From NCBI GenBank assembly GCA_019637435.1, contig JAHBVO010000001.1:2170001-2234000 (forward strand): a stretch of 64,000 nt of DNA, in the 5' to 3' direction. The position numbers and the translations under genes were made by a program. Of this stretch, positions 42,778 through 52,900 are shown in pieces. Within the stretch, counting starts at the first letter, position 1; every line of letters starts with the position of its first letter. The DNA comes from Candidatus Obscuribacterales bacterium. Its GTDB lineage: Bacteria > Cyanobacteriota > Vampirovibrionia > Obscuribacterales > Obscuribacteraceae. Under the pieces are notes generated by a model. The model did not search any database. It was not told the origin of the DNA and was given only the letters and a program-made list of their open reading frames with translations.

Positions 42778-44424
42778 CTATGAAAGGATGATTGAACCTG
42801 CTCCGTGACGCTTAGCTTGCGCGAGTGTGCGGTAAGCGGATTCGATCCACTCTGATACGGTCCTCTCGTTTTTCAAACTGGCGACACCAAATGTGATACT
42901 AGCCCGGAATTGCCCGTTTTCAGACTTGAAAATAGTGTGTTCGAAATCCTGTTTCAGAAGCTGGACTATCGTCATGAATTCATCTATAGAAAGGTTTTCC
43001 GCGACCACTGCAAATTCATCGCCAGACAATCTACCGATTTCTCCAAATTCTCTGAATGCTTTTTTCAATAATTCGCCTGCCGTTGAAAGTACTTTTTCGC
43101 CGACTGAAAATGAGTGTTGGTCGTTGATGTTCGACAACCCATCGATATCGAGCACAACCATGATTGGATTTATCGAAGCGTTTTTCTTCATGCGAGCGGC
43201 AGCGTTTACAAATTCGGAATACGAAAGTGCTCCGGTGAGACCGTCGCGACCTACAAGACCTTTGATAGCTCGATAGCGTTCTATGCGACCAGCGATTGTC
43301 GAAACCAACAACTCCGGTGTGGCTGGCTTAATCAGATAGTCGTCTCCAAGGCGCTTTCCTCGGACCTGGTTTTGCAGTTGATTTTGAGTAGTGAGAAAAA
43401 CAATCGGAGTGGTATCAAACTTATCGTTCTGCCTGACGAATTTTGCGAGGTCAAAACCTGTCATTTCGCCGAGCAGCAGATCGAGAAGGATTAAGTCTGG
43501 CTGCGATGCGAGCAAACCTTCCTCGAACAGTGAACAATCCGTCATGACCATTGGTTCAAAGCCGGCTGATTCAAGGAACGCATGCATCGCCGCCGCTTGA
43601 ACGGGATCGTCTTCAACGACCAGGATCTTGTAACGGGGCGTGCAGATGCGTTCGAAAACACGGCTAGCTTTTGCTCTTAATACTTCGGTATCCGCATTGA
43701 TATTCCAAAAGTCATCGCAGCCTGCTTTGATAGCGGCAATCTTCTCAGTGAAGGCACCCTCCTCTCCGACAAGCACGATTGGAACATCCTCGCTGTCGGG
43801 TTTTTGTCTAACCATGCGAGCGAGTTCCAATGAGGAGCCGCCCCGAAGTGTGGCATCCATAATCAGTCCATCCGGAAGTCTGCGGCTAAACAGCGTATTA
43901 CGTGCGGTTGCGAAATCGATTGCGGATTCGGTTTTAAATCCAAGTTCTTTAAAGAGATTAGCAAGTCTGGGTGCGCAGTCTCCGACCAGAAAGATAGTTC
44001 TCTTGAGTGCATCCAGCGAATGCTGGGACGGCAAAGAACCGCCTGCTGTAGCCGCATTTGATGAGCGTTGCGGTGCGGCCCCTTGGTCTTCGCGATACGC
44101 CATCAGCAGGTGATAGAGATGATTGGTCATGCGCAGCAACTGATCGACGGTCTGATTGGCGCTCGCGAAATCCTGATCGAGCAACGTTATGGAGAGCTCC
44201 TCAGCGGCAACTGCGCGGTCGCTGAAGTCGCCCATCTCATACAATCCGCTACTTCCTGCCAGGCGGTGAAAAAACTGCGTCAGGTCCTTCATAGCGACTT
44301 TATTTCGGGTATCGCGTTTGATCTCGTTGAGTAGCGCGCGAATCTTCTCGATACGCTCGAGTGAGATTGCGTAAAACTGCTCGCGCGCGTTTTCTACCGT
44401 CCGTGCTATGTCGCTGTCTGTCAT
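42778..44424 (-). CDS. Hpt-REC-REC-GGDEF signalling protein
   Basis: 548 residues, cytoplasmic. The N-terminal Hpt domain has H53 in FFHRLAGSSGLYEMG. The first receiver is degenerate: one pocket acid (LVGDCAP), Asp in LIMDATLRGG, but no C-terminal Lys. The second is canonical (ILVVEDDPVQAA, LILLDLLLGEMTG, DYLIKPATPE). The C-terminal GGDEF domain has DIDGLSNINDQHSFSVGEKV and RLSGDEFAVV, so the active-site loop is SGDEF; Ser at the first Gly is tolerated in some active cyclases. It probably makes cyclic di-GMP under phosphorelay control. It lies beside a CheY-like receiver and near another kinase pair. Confidence 0.9.
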   Translation of the reverse strand: MTDSDIARTVENAREQFYAISLERIEKIRALLNEIKRDTRNKVAMKDLTQFFHRLAGSSGLYEMGDFSDRAVAAEELSITLLDQDFASANQTVDQLLRMTNHLYHLLMAYREDQGAAPQRSSNAATAGGSLPSQHSLDALKRTIFLVGDCAPRLANLFKELGFKTESAIDFATARNTLFSRRLPDGLIMDATLRGGSSLELARMVRQKPDSEDVPIVLVGEEGAFTEKIAAIKAGCDDFWNINADTEVLRAKASRVFERICTPRYKILVVEDDPVQAAAMHAFLESAGFEPMVMTDCSLFEEGLLASQPDLILLDLLLGEMTGFDLAKFVRQNDKFDTTPIVFLTTQNQLQNQVRGKRLGDDYLIKPATPELLVSTIAGRIERYRAIKGLVGRDGLTGALSYSEFVNAAARMKKNASINPIMVVLDIDGLSNINDQHSFSVGEKVLSTAGELLKKAFREFGEIGRLSGDEFAVVAENLSIDEFMTIVQLLKQDFEHTIFKSENGQFRASITFGVASLKNERTVSEWIESAYRTLAQAKRHGAGSIILS

Positions 44425-44444
44425 CTAATGGTCTCTACGGGAAT

Positions 44445-44801
44445 TTAGGCGCCAGTCGCCAGTTGCTTCACGGTTGCCAGAATATCGTTCATTTTTACCG
44501 GTTTTGTAAGAAAACCGTCCGCGCCTGATTCCATAACATCGTCTTTGCGCCCTCGCATGCCAGTCAACATAACGACCTTCGCTTTGCCATTGTTTTCTTT
44601 GTAGGTTTTGAGAACGTCGAGACCTTCCATGTCCGGCAATTGCCAATCAAGAAGCACGATAGTGAAACTCTCGGACTCAAGCTGTTGAAGCGCCTCGACA
44701 CCTGTCCCGACACTTGATACATCGTAGCTGCTCGCCGCTAAACAATCTCGCATGAGGTCTGCGAGGAAGTCATCGTCCTCAACGATCAGGATCTTTGTCA
44801 T
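44445..44801 (-). CDS. Single-domain response regulator (CheY-like)
   Basis: 118 residues from the ATG at 44801: ILIVEDDDFLADLMRDCLAA, phosphoacceptor in IVLLDWQLPDMEGLDVL, VVMLTGMRG and FLTKPVKMNDIL. The frame is open upstream but that part is not receiver-like. No output domain is present, so it is probably a phosphorelay shuttle. It is 20 bases upstream of the Hpt-REC-REC-GGDEF gene on the same strand, which could be its partner. Confidence 0.9.
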   Translation of the reverse strand: MTKILIVEDDDFLADLMRDCLAASSYDVSSVGTGVEALQQLESESFTIVLLDWQLPDMEGLDVLKTYKENNGKAKVVMLTGMRGRKDDVMESGADGFLTKPVKMNDILATVKQLATGA

Positions 44802-44866
44802 GGTTGATTTGGCGCACAGCTTCAGTAAGCCGTTTATTCCACTGGTCAGGTCACTCGAAACAGTCA

Positions 44867-44990
44867 GGTATTCCACGGATGCTGGGTCCGCGAGTTCAGG
44901 ATCTGCAGATGTCTGCAGCAGACCAGGTCGAACCGGGATCGGGCGAAAAAGCAAAAGATGGCAGCTTTCTCGGCATGCCATCATATTTGG
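44867..44990 (+). pseudogene. Degenerate fragment resembling a histidine-kinase ATPase domain
   Basis: On the plus strand the frame contains GIPRMLGPRVQ and, 22 codons later, GEKAKDGSFLGM. The intact kinase at 39413 has GIPEAERRKVF and GEKAKDGSGLGL in the same order. At DNA level GGCGAAAAAGC, one mismatch, then AAAGATGGCAGC is shared between about 40722 and 44942. The rest is not kinase-like. A decayed duplicate is the likely reading; chance similarity over such a short stretch cannot be excluded. Confidence 0.3.
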
Positions 44991-44999
44991 TGCTTAAGA

Positions 45000-45022
45000 G
45001 CACGGGCGTTTTTCGCTCGTGC
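45000..45022. terminator. 9-bp hairpin with T5 loop
   Basis: GCACGGGCG / CGCTCGTGC around a TTTTT loop; all nine pairs form in a plus-strand RNA (one G-U), with one mismatch in the minus-strand RNA. It lies 26 bases after the stop of the small minus-strand membrane protein. No T-run follows, so termination would be weak. Confidence 0.35.
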
Positions 45023-45048
45023 CGATTCAAAATGCGAAGGCGAAGAAA

Positions 45049-45198
45049 CTATTCCGCTTTATCGCCGCCGGCTTTACCGCCGACTTCCTTCATTTCTTGA
45101 ACCTTTTTCAGTTGCTTTGCCAATCGAATAATAATGACTGGCATAATGATCACGCCTGCAACTGCGATCATGATTCCGATTTGTCCGACATCCATCAT
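45049..45198 (-). CDS. 49-residue single-pass membrane protein
   Basis: ATG at 45198 with AAGGAG upstream. The sequence has one hydrophobic helix (MIAVAGVIIMPVIIIRL) followed by a basic-acidic coiled tail (KQLKKVQEMKEVGGKAGGDK). The composition and strong ribosome-binding site indicate a real small protein. It lies about 250 bases upstream of the CheY-like gene on the same strand. It could be a regulatory microprotein; no family known to me. Confidence 0.65.
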   Translation of the reverse strand: MMDVGQIGIMIAVAGVIIMPVIIIRLAKQLKKVQEMKEVGGKAGGDKAE

Positions 45199-45397
45199 AA
45201 AAGCTACTCCTTACTGAGTGCCACCGTTTAACTAGTAAATCGAGAAGACTAACATATGTTTGATAGCATTCCATTGTAATTGTGGCTTGTCAATCGCTCA
45301 GTCGGATAAATTAGGTAGGATAGACAACAGAATGCTATAAAGCGTGGCAGGGCAAAGTTGTGAGGCGTCTACCAAACTCGAAAGAGCCCATTAAATC

Positions 45398-46411
45398 ATG
45401 AATTCCCTGAGTGCGACTCTTGTCACAAATTTTAAGAAATGCATCATGAACCGAAAAGTCGCATCAATTGAGCATTTTTGTTTCGCGGGGCATTCACCGG
45501 CGTTATCTTTTGGGATGGCCCTGGTACTTTGTGTTTCCGTCACTCAAAATGCCGCTGCCGAAACTGCTGGCGGTCGTTTTGAGTCTTATGCGCATCCCCC
45601 GAAAGAGGGAGTGACCAGATTGCTCGCAAGTGAAACCAGTTTGACCGCAAATGAAACACCATCCGGTGCCTCGAGCTCTCTGCGAAGTGACATGGCAAAC
45701 GACATCACGATTTATGGCGTAGAAATGCAGGAAGCTTTCGGGCGAGACTTCTTCACGCATCTGCGCCTGCGTCCGATCGCATATTCCGTGACCAAAGATG
45801 GCTTCACGGAAATGCTTCTCAGGCTTCCAAAATCCAGTCAATTGAGAGCTCTACTGAATTGCTATGTGGTCCTGGACGATTCAGGCAAGATTATCCGTGC
45901 GCGTCTACATTTGAAGCGCCGAGCGATTTCCGATCGCGTCCAGGGTGCGTTCGCGCGAGACTACGCGAAAAGCTTTGTTCAAGCGGCGGTACCCGAAAGC
46001 GAGTTAGATACCGGTGCCTCGATAGGCAACGAAATCTTTTTTCGCCAAGAAATAACCAAGCTGCAGAAGGCTGATCTCGAGTCGCGCAAGGAGAGGTCCG
46101 ATCCTGAAAAAACGTACTTCAAGCTCGGCTCTGGAAAACTGAAGGAAGGCGACATTATCATCACTGGTGGTGCCGGAGAGTTGCCGGTAATTCCCAAGAA
46201 ACCATCGGAGTTCTACCAGGTTTTCATAGGCAAAGAAAAGACATCGAAGATGAACTTGGATAACGTGGTCTTGAGATTTGCGAACAAAGTATTGGAAGGT
46301 GAAGATACGCTTGTCATCTCGGTTGTGAGAAAGAACGATCCAGCTGAGGAGGATTCTGAGCGCAAGGACGTTGATTACGGAAACATGCCGCTGCATGTAC
46401 CGATGATTTGA
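45398..46411 (+). CDS. Exported hypothetical protein
   Basis: 337 residues from the ATG at 45398 (a second ATG is at 45446). The hydrophobic stretch LSFGMALVLCVSVTQNAAAE is probably an export signal with a long n-region. The mature protein begins with a Ser/Thr-rich linker, then an alpha/beta domain (AYSVTKDGFTEMLLRLPKSS, then LLNCYVVLDDSGKIIRARLH), a charged helical segment, and a beta-rich C-terminus (YFKLGSGKLKEGDIIITGGA). No known domain was recognised. It is convergent with the kinase gene at 46464. Confidence 0.6.
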   Translation: MNSLSATLVTNFKKCIMNRKVASIEHFCFAGHSPALSFGMALVLCVSVTQNAAAETAGGRFESYAHPPKEGVTRLLASETSLTANETPSGASSSLRSDMANDITIYGVEMQEAFGRDFFTHLRLRPIAYSVTKDGFTEMLLRLPKSSQLRALLNCYVVLDDSGKIIRARLHLKRRAISDRVQGAFARDYAKSFVQAAVPESELDTGASIGNEIFFRQEITKLQKADLESRKERSDPEKTYFKLGSGKLKEGDIIITGGAGELPVIPKKPSEFYQVFIGKEKTSKMNLDNVVLRFANKVLEGEDTLVISVVRKNDPAEEDSERKDVDYGNMPLHVPMI

Positions 46412-46463
46412 CCAAAAATTTGCTGGCTGTCGTTAGAGGTCCGTCGCACGGAGTGGGCTATGG

Positions 46464-48611
46464 TTATTCGTCCGCCGGAGCTTCTTCGTCTTCCTCTTCG
46501 CCGGCTGCTTCTTCTTGAGCCGCGCCATCGTTTTCCCAAACGGTTGGAGATATCTCCTCAACTTTGGCAATAAACCATTTTCTGTTGTCCTTCTTAATCA
46601 AGACGAACCGCATGTACTGTGGTCCTTCTTTGATCCAGAACTTTGTGCGAACGAGCACAGCTGCTTTGCCCTGGTCTTTGTCATAAGACTCGACCTTGAT
46701 GTAGTTTCTCTTGACCAGACTGCTGTTCGGAACTTCATCAAAGGTATAGTTTTTCCAGGTGTCCTCAAGCTTTTTATAGTCTTCAGCTGCATATTCAGGC
46801 ATGTAGTATGACGAAAACTGCTCAGAATCAACTTTCTCGCCGGGCGCTGTTAGAGTTGCAAAATTCTGTTTGATTAGTTCATTTATCTGGCGTAGATCTT
46901 CGCCGCCTTGTGCCTGCTCTGTCCACTCCGCTTCATCCAGAGATTTTTTGTCTAATCCATTGTGGTAAGTGACTTTCCACATGTCGCCGATTCCGGCGCC
47001 GGTCGCACTTCCGGATTTGTCATCCAGATTTGTGTTGCTTGGAACCTGAATTTTTACGAGCTTGCCAGGCGTCTCATCGTCTTCGCTGCTGACGTAAAGG
47101 TACATCTCACCAGGCTTCGACTTGGTAGCCGGATTGTAGTAGTAGACCATGCCTTCGACCACTGTCTGGGTCGAAAACATATTGCCGATTTTGAAATTCT
47201 GCATCACGACTACAATGCCAACCAATGCAAATGGAATGACCGCCACCGCAATCAGTGCCGGCAGTGGAATCTTTTTGAAGATTTCCATCTGTTTGATTTT
47301 GTCGAGCGGGCTGGCTGCCTTGTCTTTCACCGCGGCGGGCGGCTCTTCCGGTTTTCGCCGTTGCTGGGTTCTGGTAGTGCGCAGCGATTCTTTGGGCGAA
47401 TCTTCTCTTGTCGGCTTGGGCGCCTGCTGCACGGTCGGGTCAGGCGCCATTTGCGCGCCGGTCGCTCTTTGATTTTTTGATTCGTAGGGTACGGTCGGCT
47501 TAGCCGCGCTCGTAGCGCCGGTTTTACTCCCTGCAGGTTGCTGATATTTCGCTAGCGAACTTCTGGTCGAACGAACGCCTTTGGCTGCCGGACCTGGCCC
47601 AAATAATTTCTCTTTGTCTAGTAGCTTTGAAACACCCTCCATTGCATCGCGCAATTCCTGCATGGATTGGTAGCGTTGCTCGGGTTTTTTCGCTAAGGCT
47701 TTGAGTACCACGCGTTCCAATGCTTCCGGAATATCCAGATCCGGACGCGATTCGCGGAATGGTTTAGGCGGCGTCGACATGTGCATTTGCATGGTGTCGA
47801 TGATGGAATTGCCCATCAATGGCGGTTGTCCGGTCAAGGACTCATACATCATCGCGCCCATTGAATAAATGTCTGACCGTGCATCAAGCGACTGGGCCAT
47901 GCACTGCTCCGGCGACATGTAAATCGGACTGCCGAAAACCTCGCCTGTCTGCGTGAGGTTTTGAGATTGCTTTCCTGATGAGGGCATGAGCTTCGCGATA
48001 CCAAAGTCCACGACTTTGACGAAGTCTTTTTTGCCCTCGAAGTCAATCAACATAATGTTCGACGACTTCAAGTCTCGGTGGATAACGCCCTTCTGGTGCG
48101 CGTGTTCGAGCGCTTCGCAGGCTTGCATGAATATCGGAATCATCCGCTTCACGGGAACCTGCTTGTCGCGTCTGATAATGTCTGCCAGGGACTCCCCTTC
48201 CAGGAAGTCCATAACCAGATATGGTTGTCCGCTGGCTACAAAACCGTAGTCATACACCGTAATTACGTTTGGGTGTTGCAAGTGCGAGGCTGCCTGCGCT
48301 TCTTGCTGAAATCGTTTTATGCTTATCTGATCCGAGACTAGCTGCGGAAGCAGCACTTTAATTGCCACAGTGCGATCCATCAGTTCATGGATGCCTTTGT
48401 AGACGGCGCTCATGCCGCCTCGGCCGACTTCCTCGACGACCTTGTAGCGATCGTTCAGAATCTGCCCGATCAGTTCATCTTTCTGAGGTGTCAGAAGCAT
48501 CGTTCTGTCCTTCGGACAAACGACTAGATTTGTGTCCTGGTATTCCTCGTTACAAGCAGGACACTTTTTAACCTTCGGACCACTCGGCTGCGATTCCACA
48601 GTAGCTGTCAT
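46464..48611 (-). CDS. Transmembrane Ser/Thr protein kinase with N-terminal zinc ribbon
   Basis: 715 residues. The N-terminus has a zinc ribbon (CPACNEEYQDTNLVVCPKD). A eukaryotic-like kinase follows: GRGGMSAVYKG, VAIKVL, HRDLKSSNIML, VDFGIAKLM and SPEQ. Then comes a Pro/Lys/Thr-rich linker of about 120 residues. A transmembrane helix (ALIAVAVIPFALVGIVVVM) precedes an extracytoplasmic domain that resembles an NTF2-like/DUF4440-type fold near its end (YIKVESYDKDQGKAAVLVRT). A very acidic tail ends the protein. It likely senses envelope conditions. The kinase family is certain; substrates are unknown. Confidence 0.93.
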   Translation of the reverse strand: MTATVESQPSGPKVKKCPACNEEYQDTNLVVCPKDRTMLLTPQKDELIGQILNDRYKVVEEVGRGGMSAVYKGIHELMDRTVAIKVLLPQLVSDQISIKRFQQEAQAASHLQHPNVITVYDYGFVASGQPYLVMDFLEGESLADIIRRDKQVPVKRMIPIFMQACEALEHAHQKGVIHRDLKSSNIMLIDFEGKKDFVKVVDFGIAKLMPSSGKQSQNLTQTGEVFGSPIYMSPEQCMAQSLDARSDIYSMGAMMYESLTGQPPLMGNSIIDTMQMHMSTPPKPFRESRPDLDIPEALERVVLKALAKKPEQRYQSMQELRDAMEGVSKLLDKEKLFGPGPAAKGVRSTRSSLAKYQQPAGSKTGATSAAKPTVPYESKNQRATGAQMAPDPTVQQAPKPTREDSPKESLRTTRTQQRRKPEEPPAAVKDKAASPLDKIKQMEIFKKIPLPALIAVAVIPFALVGIVVVMQNFKIGNMFSTQTVVEGMVYYYNPATKSKPGEMYLYVSSEDDETPGKLVKIQVPSNTNLDDKSGSATGAGIGDMWKVTYHNGLDKKSLDEAEWTEQAQGGEDLRQINELIKQNFATLTAPGEKVDSEQFSSYYMPEYAAEDYKKLEDTWKNYTFDEVPNSSLVKRNYIKVESYDKDQGKAAVLVRTKFWIKEGPQYMRFVLIKKDNRKWFIAKVEEISPTVWENDGAAQEEAAGEEEDEEAPADE

Positions 48612-48869
48612 TCCTAACTCACATTCCTGGCCATGTTAGCAAAACTGCCATAGTTTGTGCGATTTCGGTGGCCAGGCAATCGTGTAAAGCACGCTGTCTC
48701 CACGGGTTTCATTCCACGTACCTGCGATATGTAACCGGTCAAGGTCCTATAAAACATTGATTGCGTCCAACAAAACAGGACCTGTTCGTATTACGGAGCT
48801 CAGTCTGGAAACGTTCGAAACTAAAACTGTTTCCCTTGAAGGCGTGACTGATTTCCGCAAACTAGAAGA

Positions 48870-49388
48870 TTAAACCCGCTCTTCCGGCTTCACAGGCGGG
48901 TAGCAACTTAAAAATACTAATGCTGCGAACATGATGTAGCAAACCATGTGCATGAATGGATCAAGGTAGCGTGGCTCCGCCTCAAGGCATGACTCTTGCG
49001 GATTCTCGGGGTTGTAGACCACCGTCACAGCAGTGCCCGGAATGTAGCGTGTGCGAATTTGACCGGCTTCAAAACCAGGAAGACCGAGCCACTCCTGAAA
49101 CGAAATCGTGTCATTTACGTAGGCTGTTCCATCGACCTTGTAGTGATAAACCACGATTGGACGCCATGCAGGGTCCCGTCCGAGTACCATATGCGAGAGT
49201 CCGGCACGTCTGGTAATACCTGGTACTTGCTTCCACGACATCGCCTGGGATGCCTTTATGAGTGGAGGCAGGTCCAGACTGAGAAACAACGCAATGACGA
49301 GAGCAACTAGCCCGACGAGGAACGGGATTTTTACTCGTTCTTTCAAGGTCTTTTTATCGACTTTTTCGAGCGTTTCTGTGATGGTCAC
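48870..49388 (-). CDS. DUF3592 membrane protein
   Basis: 172 residues with a helix at each end (FLVGLVALVIALFLSL and MVCYIMFAALVFLSCY). The middle has the DUF3592 pattern: VVYHYKVDGTAYVNDTISFQ, then YIPGTAVTVVYNPENPQESC. The extracytoplasmic beta domain is small. Function is unknown across the family. Single gene. The 258 bases before it, up to the kinase start, hold nothing recognised. Confidence 0.82.
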   Translation of the reverse strand: MTITETLEKVDKKTLKERVKIPFLVGLVALVIALFLSLDLPPLIKASQAMSWKQVPGITRRAGLSHMVLGRDPAWRPIVVYHYKVDGTAYVNDTISFQEWLGLPGFEAGQIRTRYIPGTAVTVVYNPENPQESCLEAEPRYLDPFMHMVCYIMFAALVFLSCYPPVKPEERV

Positions 49389-49634
49389 GGTGCGGACTGG
49401 GTCAGCCAGTTATAGTTTCTCTCTAGTAGTGTGCGCAATTTTCGCCTTTGCTAATCCCTGTTTTACGGAAGGAAACAGAAACAGCCGGCTGTGGGCAGTG
49501 TTTGGAACTTTGGCGAAAGGACTCTCGTATCGGTCGCTGAATTATCGGACGGGTTGTCTCGCTGGGAGCGAATGTCTCCAATCTACGATTAGGGGAAACC
49601 CTGTGGCATTACTCCATCGTCGCGATTATTCTCA

Positions 49635-49841
49635 ATGCACATTTACTACGGCGAGGAAGTTTCCTTCCCTGCCACAAATTCAGAAAACAGTATCGATTGC
49701 GAGCACTTGGTGTTCAGCGATTGCGCAGGTCTTCACTCTGGTGTGCAGGCTCGACCTCTCGAGTTTCACCGCACCACAGGTGGTGTCTGGGCCGTTTGCT
49801 TTGACCAAGTGAGTAGATCCGATTTGGATACTCTGACTTAA
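49635..49841 (+). CDS. Possible small protein, weak evidence
   Basis: A frame of 68 residues from an ATG at 49635 in an otherwise gene-free 590-base stretch (49389-49982). Its composition is mixed and protein-like (MHIYYGEEVSFPATNSENSI, GGVWAVCFDQVSRSD), but there is no ribosome-binding site or known family. The remaining sequence around it shows no RNA gene or repeat. Confidence 0.25.
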   Translation: MHIYYGEEVSFPATNSENSIDCEHLVFSDCAGLHSGVQARPLEFHRTTGGVWAVCFDQVSRSDLDTLT

Positions 49842-49982
49842 AGTCGACTCAAGGGACAAGCTTGTTGTTCTTTATGTCCGGTTGTCCGTGCATTTTGCCC
49901 GGCCGACTGCTGCTGTTTTTCCTTACACACGATTACTACGTCAAAAACTATCCGGTTCTTACCTGGTAGGGAGGAATTGATC

Positions 49983-52900
49983 ATGATTGAGCTTGAACAC
50001 GACGCAGAGAGAAGACCGGGCTCCGCGACCGGAGATTCGTCGACCAACAATGCGCAGACCGAAAGTTCGGAAGACTATTTTGCTGCTGATTGCGCTTCTG
50101 CGCAGAATGATAAACCGGATGTTAGTCTTCGCTCAATATTTTTTGATAAACACATTGATGGCAAACCGCAGACCGATTCTCCTCAAGTATCAGCGCTTGG
50201 AGTTCTTATCGTAATGGGCGGAATTCTCGTACCCGCGCTCACCATCAGTACCACGCTCACTGCGAACGCTTACAGCGTGTGCGGTGTTTTGTGGCGTCAT
50301 TGGTTCGAGACGCTAATACAGTTCGGATTGTTGGTGTCAGTGCCGGCGGGCATCGGTTTTGCCTGGTCTAAGATCAAAAACAATGATATGCGACGAGTTC
50401 GTCTAATCGGATACGTAATCGGATTGTCGCTAGGCTCCGCACTTTTGACAGCGGTAATCACGACTGCGTCGGTTGTAATGAAATTTCCAACAATGGATCA
50501 TCAGGGAATCGATCACATTCCGGAAATGTCATATCTCGCCTGTGTATCATGGTTAGCGGTGCTTGCTGCGTCATGTGTTGCTCTCCAATTCCGAAGACAT
50601 TGGCCCACTAAAGGTGCAAAGCGCTCGTCCTCCGTCTATGTTCTGATCGGAGCGGCGCTATCGCTTCTAGCTCTTGTTGGTTCCGAAGCGAGATCGGCAT
50701 GTATTCGAATAGCCGAAAAGTTAGTTGTTGCAGGCACATCCGAACAGCAACAAAATGGACTGAATTTCTTGCGACAGATCGATTGCGAGCGAGATATCAA
50801 ACTTGATTGCTCTACTGCGCGAGCCTTCGATTTGTCGGGAATGTTTTTGCGTCTGGATAATGAACAGAACAAAAAACTGTACTTCCTCTCTACTGGACAA
50901 CCTTATCGCTTCGATTTGCTTGATAAAGCTGAATTTTCAGCTTTGCCGGATGAGATGTTAGGGCGAAACGTCATTGGCGACAAAGTTGCAAACTTGAGCA
51001 TGCACAGATCGTTGATTAGCGGCATGCTTCATCCTGAATCTTTGACTTCAACCATTGACTGGACCTTTGTATTCAAGAATGACGGAGCAGAAGCCAGAGA
51101 AGCGCGTGCCGAGATCGGGCTTCCGAAAGATGCGGTGATATCGGAAATGGTGCTCTGGATCAACGGCGTACCGAAACGTGCCACCATCGCCTCGGCGGAA
51201 CGAGCGAAAGATGCCTATCAGTGGGTAGTCGGTGGGCGTCGAGATCCGGCGCTGGTCACTGATCTAGGGAAGGGACGTGTTCTGGTTCAATGTTATCCGG
51301 TTGCCCCACACGCGGAAGTACGTATTAAAATTTCGATGAAGTCGTCAATGAAGCTCGATAAAGCGGGGGAAGCTGTGGCTAGCCTGCCGACGCTATTGAA
51401 GAGCAACTTTGAGGTCGAAGGTGATCATCGTGTTCATCTGCGATCCGATCGAAAGCTGATGTTGGATTTAGATAATGTACGTCACGTTGTCGCAAATAAT
51501 GGATTGCATCAAGTTTCCGGAACGCTTGCGTCGGCCAAGCGATCCAGGGATTCGATAGACGTTCGAGTTCACCGCGATGCAAAAATTACTCCTGTGGCAA
51601 TCAAGGATCCGCTTGATTCCAGGGGCTATATCGTCCAGCAATACGTGCCGACGACTTCTAATAAGCCCGACCATCTGGTAGTCGTCGTCGATGGATCCTC
51701 CGCTATAGCTGCGCATAAGGATGAGATCGTTCGGCAACTTTCAAAGATTCCGCACACTATTCCAACTTCCCTCATTGTGGCGTCCGAACAGTATAAGGAC
51801 GGGATGCAGTTTCACGAAATTGACGATGCAATCAAAGCGATGAAGCAAGTTAATTTCAAGGGCGGGCAGGAGAACCTCGGTGCGGTGATCAAAGGGGCTG
51901 AACTTGCCGGGGAAACTGAGGGTGGCGCGGTTCTATGGATTCACGGGCCACAACCTGCTTTAGATAAGGAGCTATATATAATTGCACCGTATCTGGTGAA
52001 ACCTAAATTCTACGAATTGTCGATTGAAGACAGCGTTACAGATGTCAACGAATTCTTTAAAAATCACCAGGAAATCGGACCATTCACGGCAGTCGCGAGA
52101 AACAGCTCCTTCGAAAAGGATCTCGGACGGTTTCTCCGCAAGTGGCAAGCGGATGGTGTCGACTACACGCTCAGATACGCGAGAACTTTTGATAAGCCTG
52201 CTGCCCTTGAATCATCGATATACGTTCAGGATGAAATTTCAAGGCTGTATGTTGCGCAGAGAGTGCGCGAACTCGTGAACAAAGGCAATCGATGGGATGC
52301 AGCTAACCTTGCCGTTTCGTACCAGGTGGTGACACCTGTTACCTCCGCGGTGGTTCTTGAAAATTCTTCTGACTATGCACGCTTTGGTTTGCACGAGGCC
52401 GCGGCAACTGATGGAAGTGATTCCATTCTTGCAAAGACCGCACCCAAAGACGGTTTCCGTACCTCTCGAATCAACACCGTTACCTCTGATTCAAGCGATA
52501 GAACTGTAGCTACCGCCAGCGGTGCGCAGTCCCTTTCCGGTGGAGACATGATGAAAGGCTCCGATGCAAGCGCGCCGAGTTTGGTCGGGGCAACAATGGG
52601 CGGTCAGCTTGTATCGGCCTACGCCGGGGATGGAACCACACTTCAGGGTGCGACAAATGGAACTATTGCTACACAGGGGGCAGATGCAACAACGATCATG
52701 GGATTAAATACCGCAGGCACCGTGAGAGTAAACAATCTGGCCAACCTGGAAGCATTGCTAAATATCCTTGCGAATTGCTTGCAGGTGAGTGGTATCGGAT
52801 TTGGTTTGGTTATGCTGACACTTGCATTTATTAAAACCGACTCGATGATGCCGTCTCTGGCTGTACGCCTATCACGCTCTTCACGCGTGATTTTAGGATT

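Noticed and set aside
45074..45274. 66-codon minus-strand frame
   Set aside because: Another frame of the same strand encodes a clear membrane microprotein with a strong ribosome-binding site.
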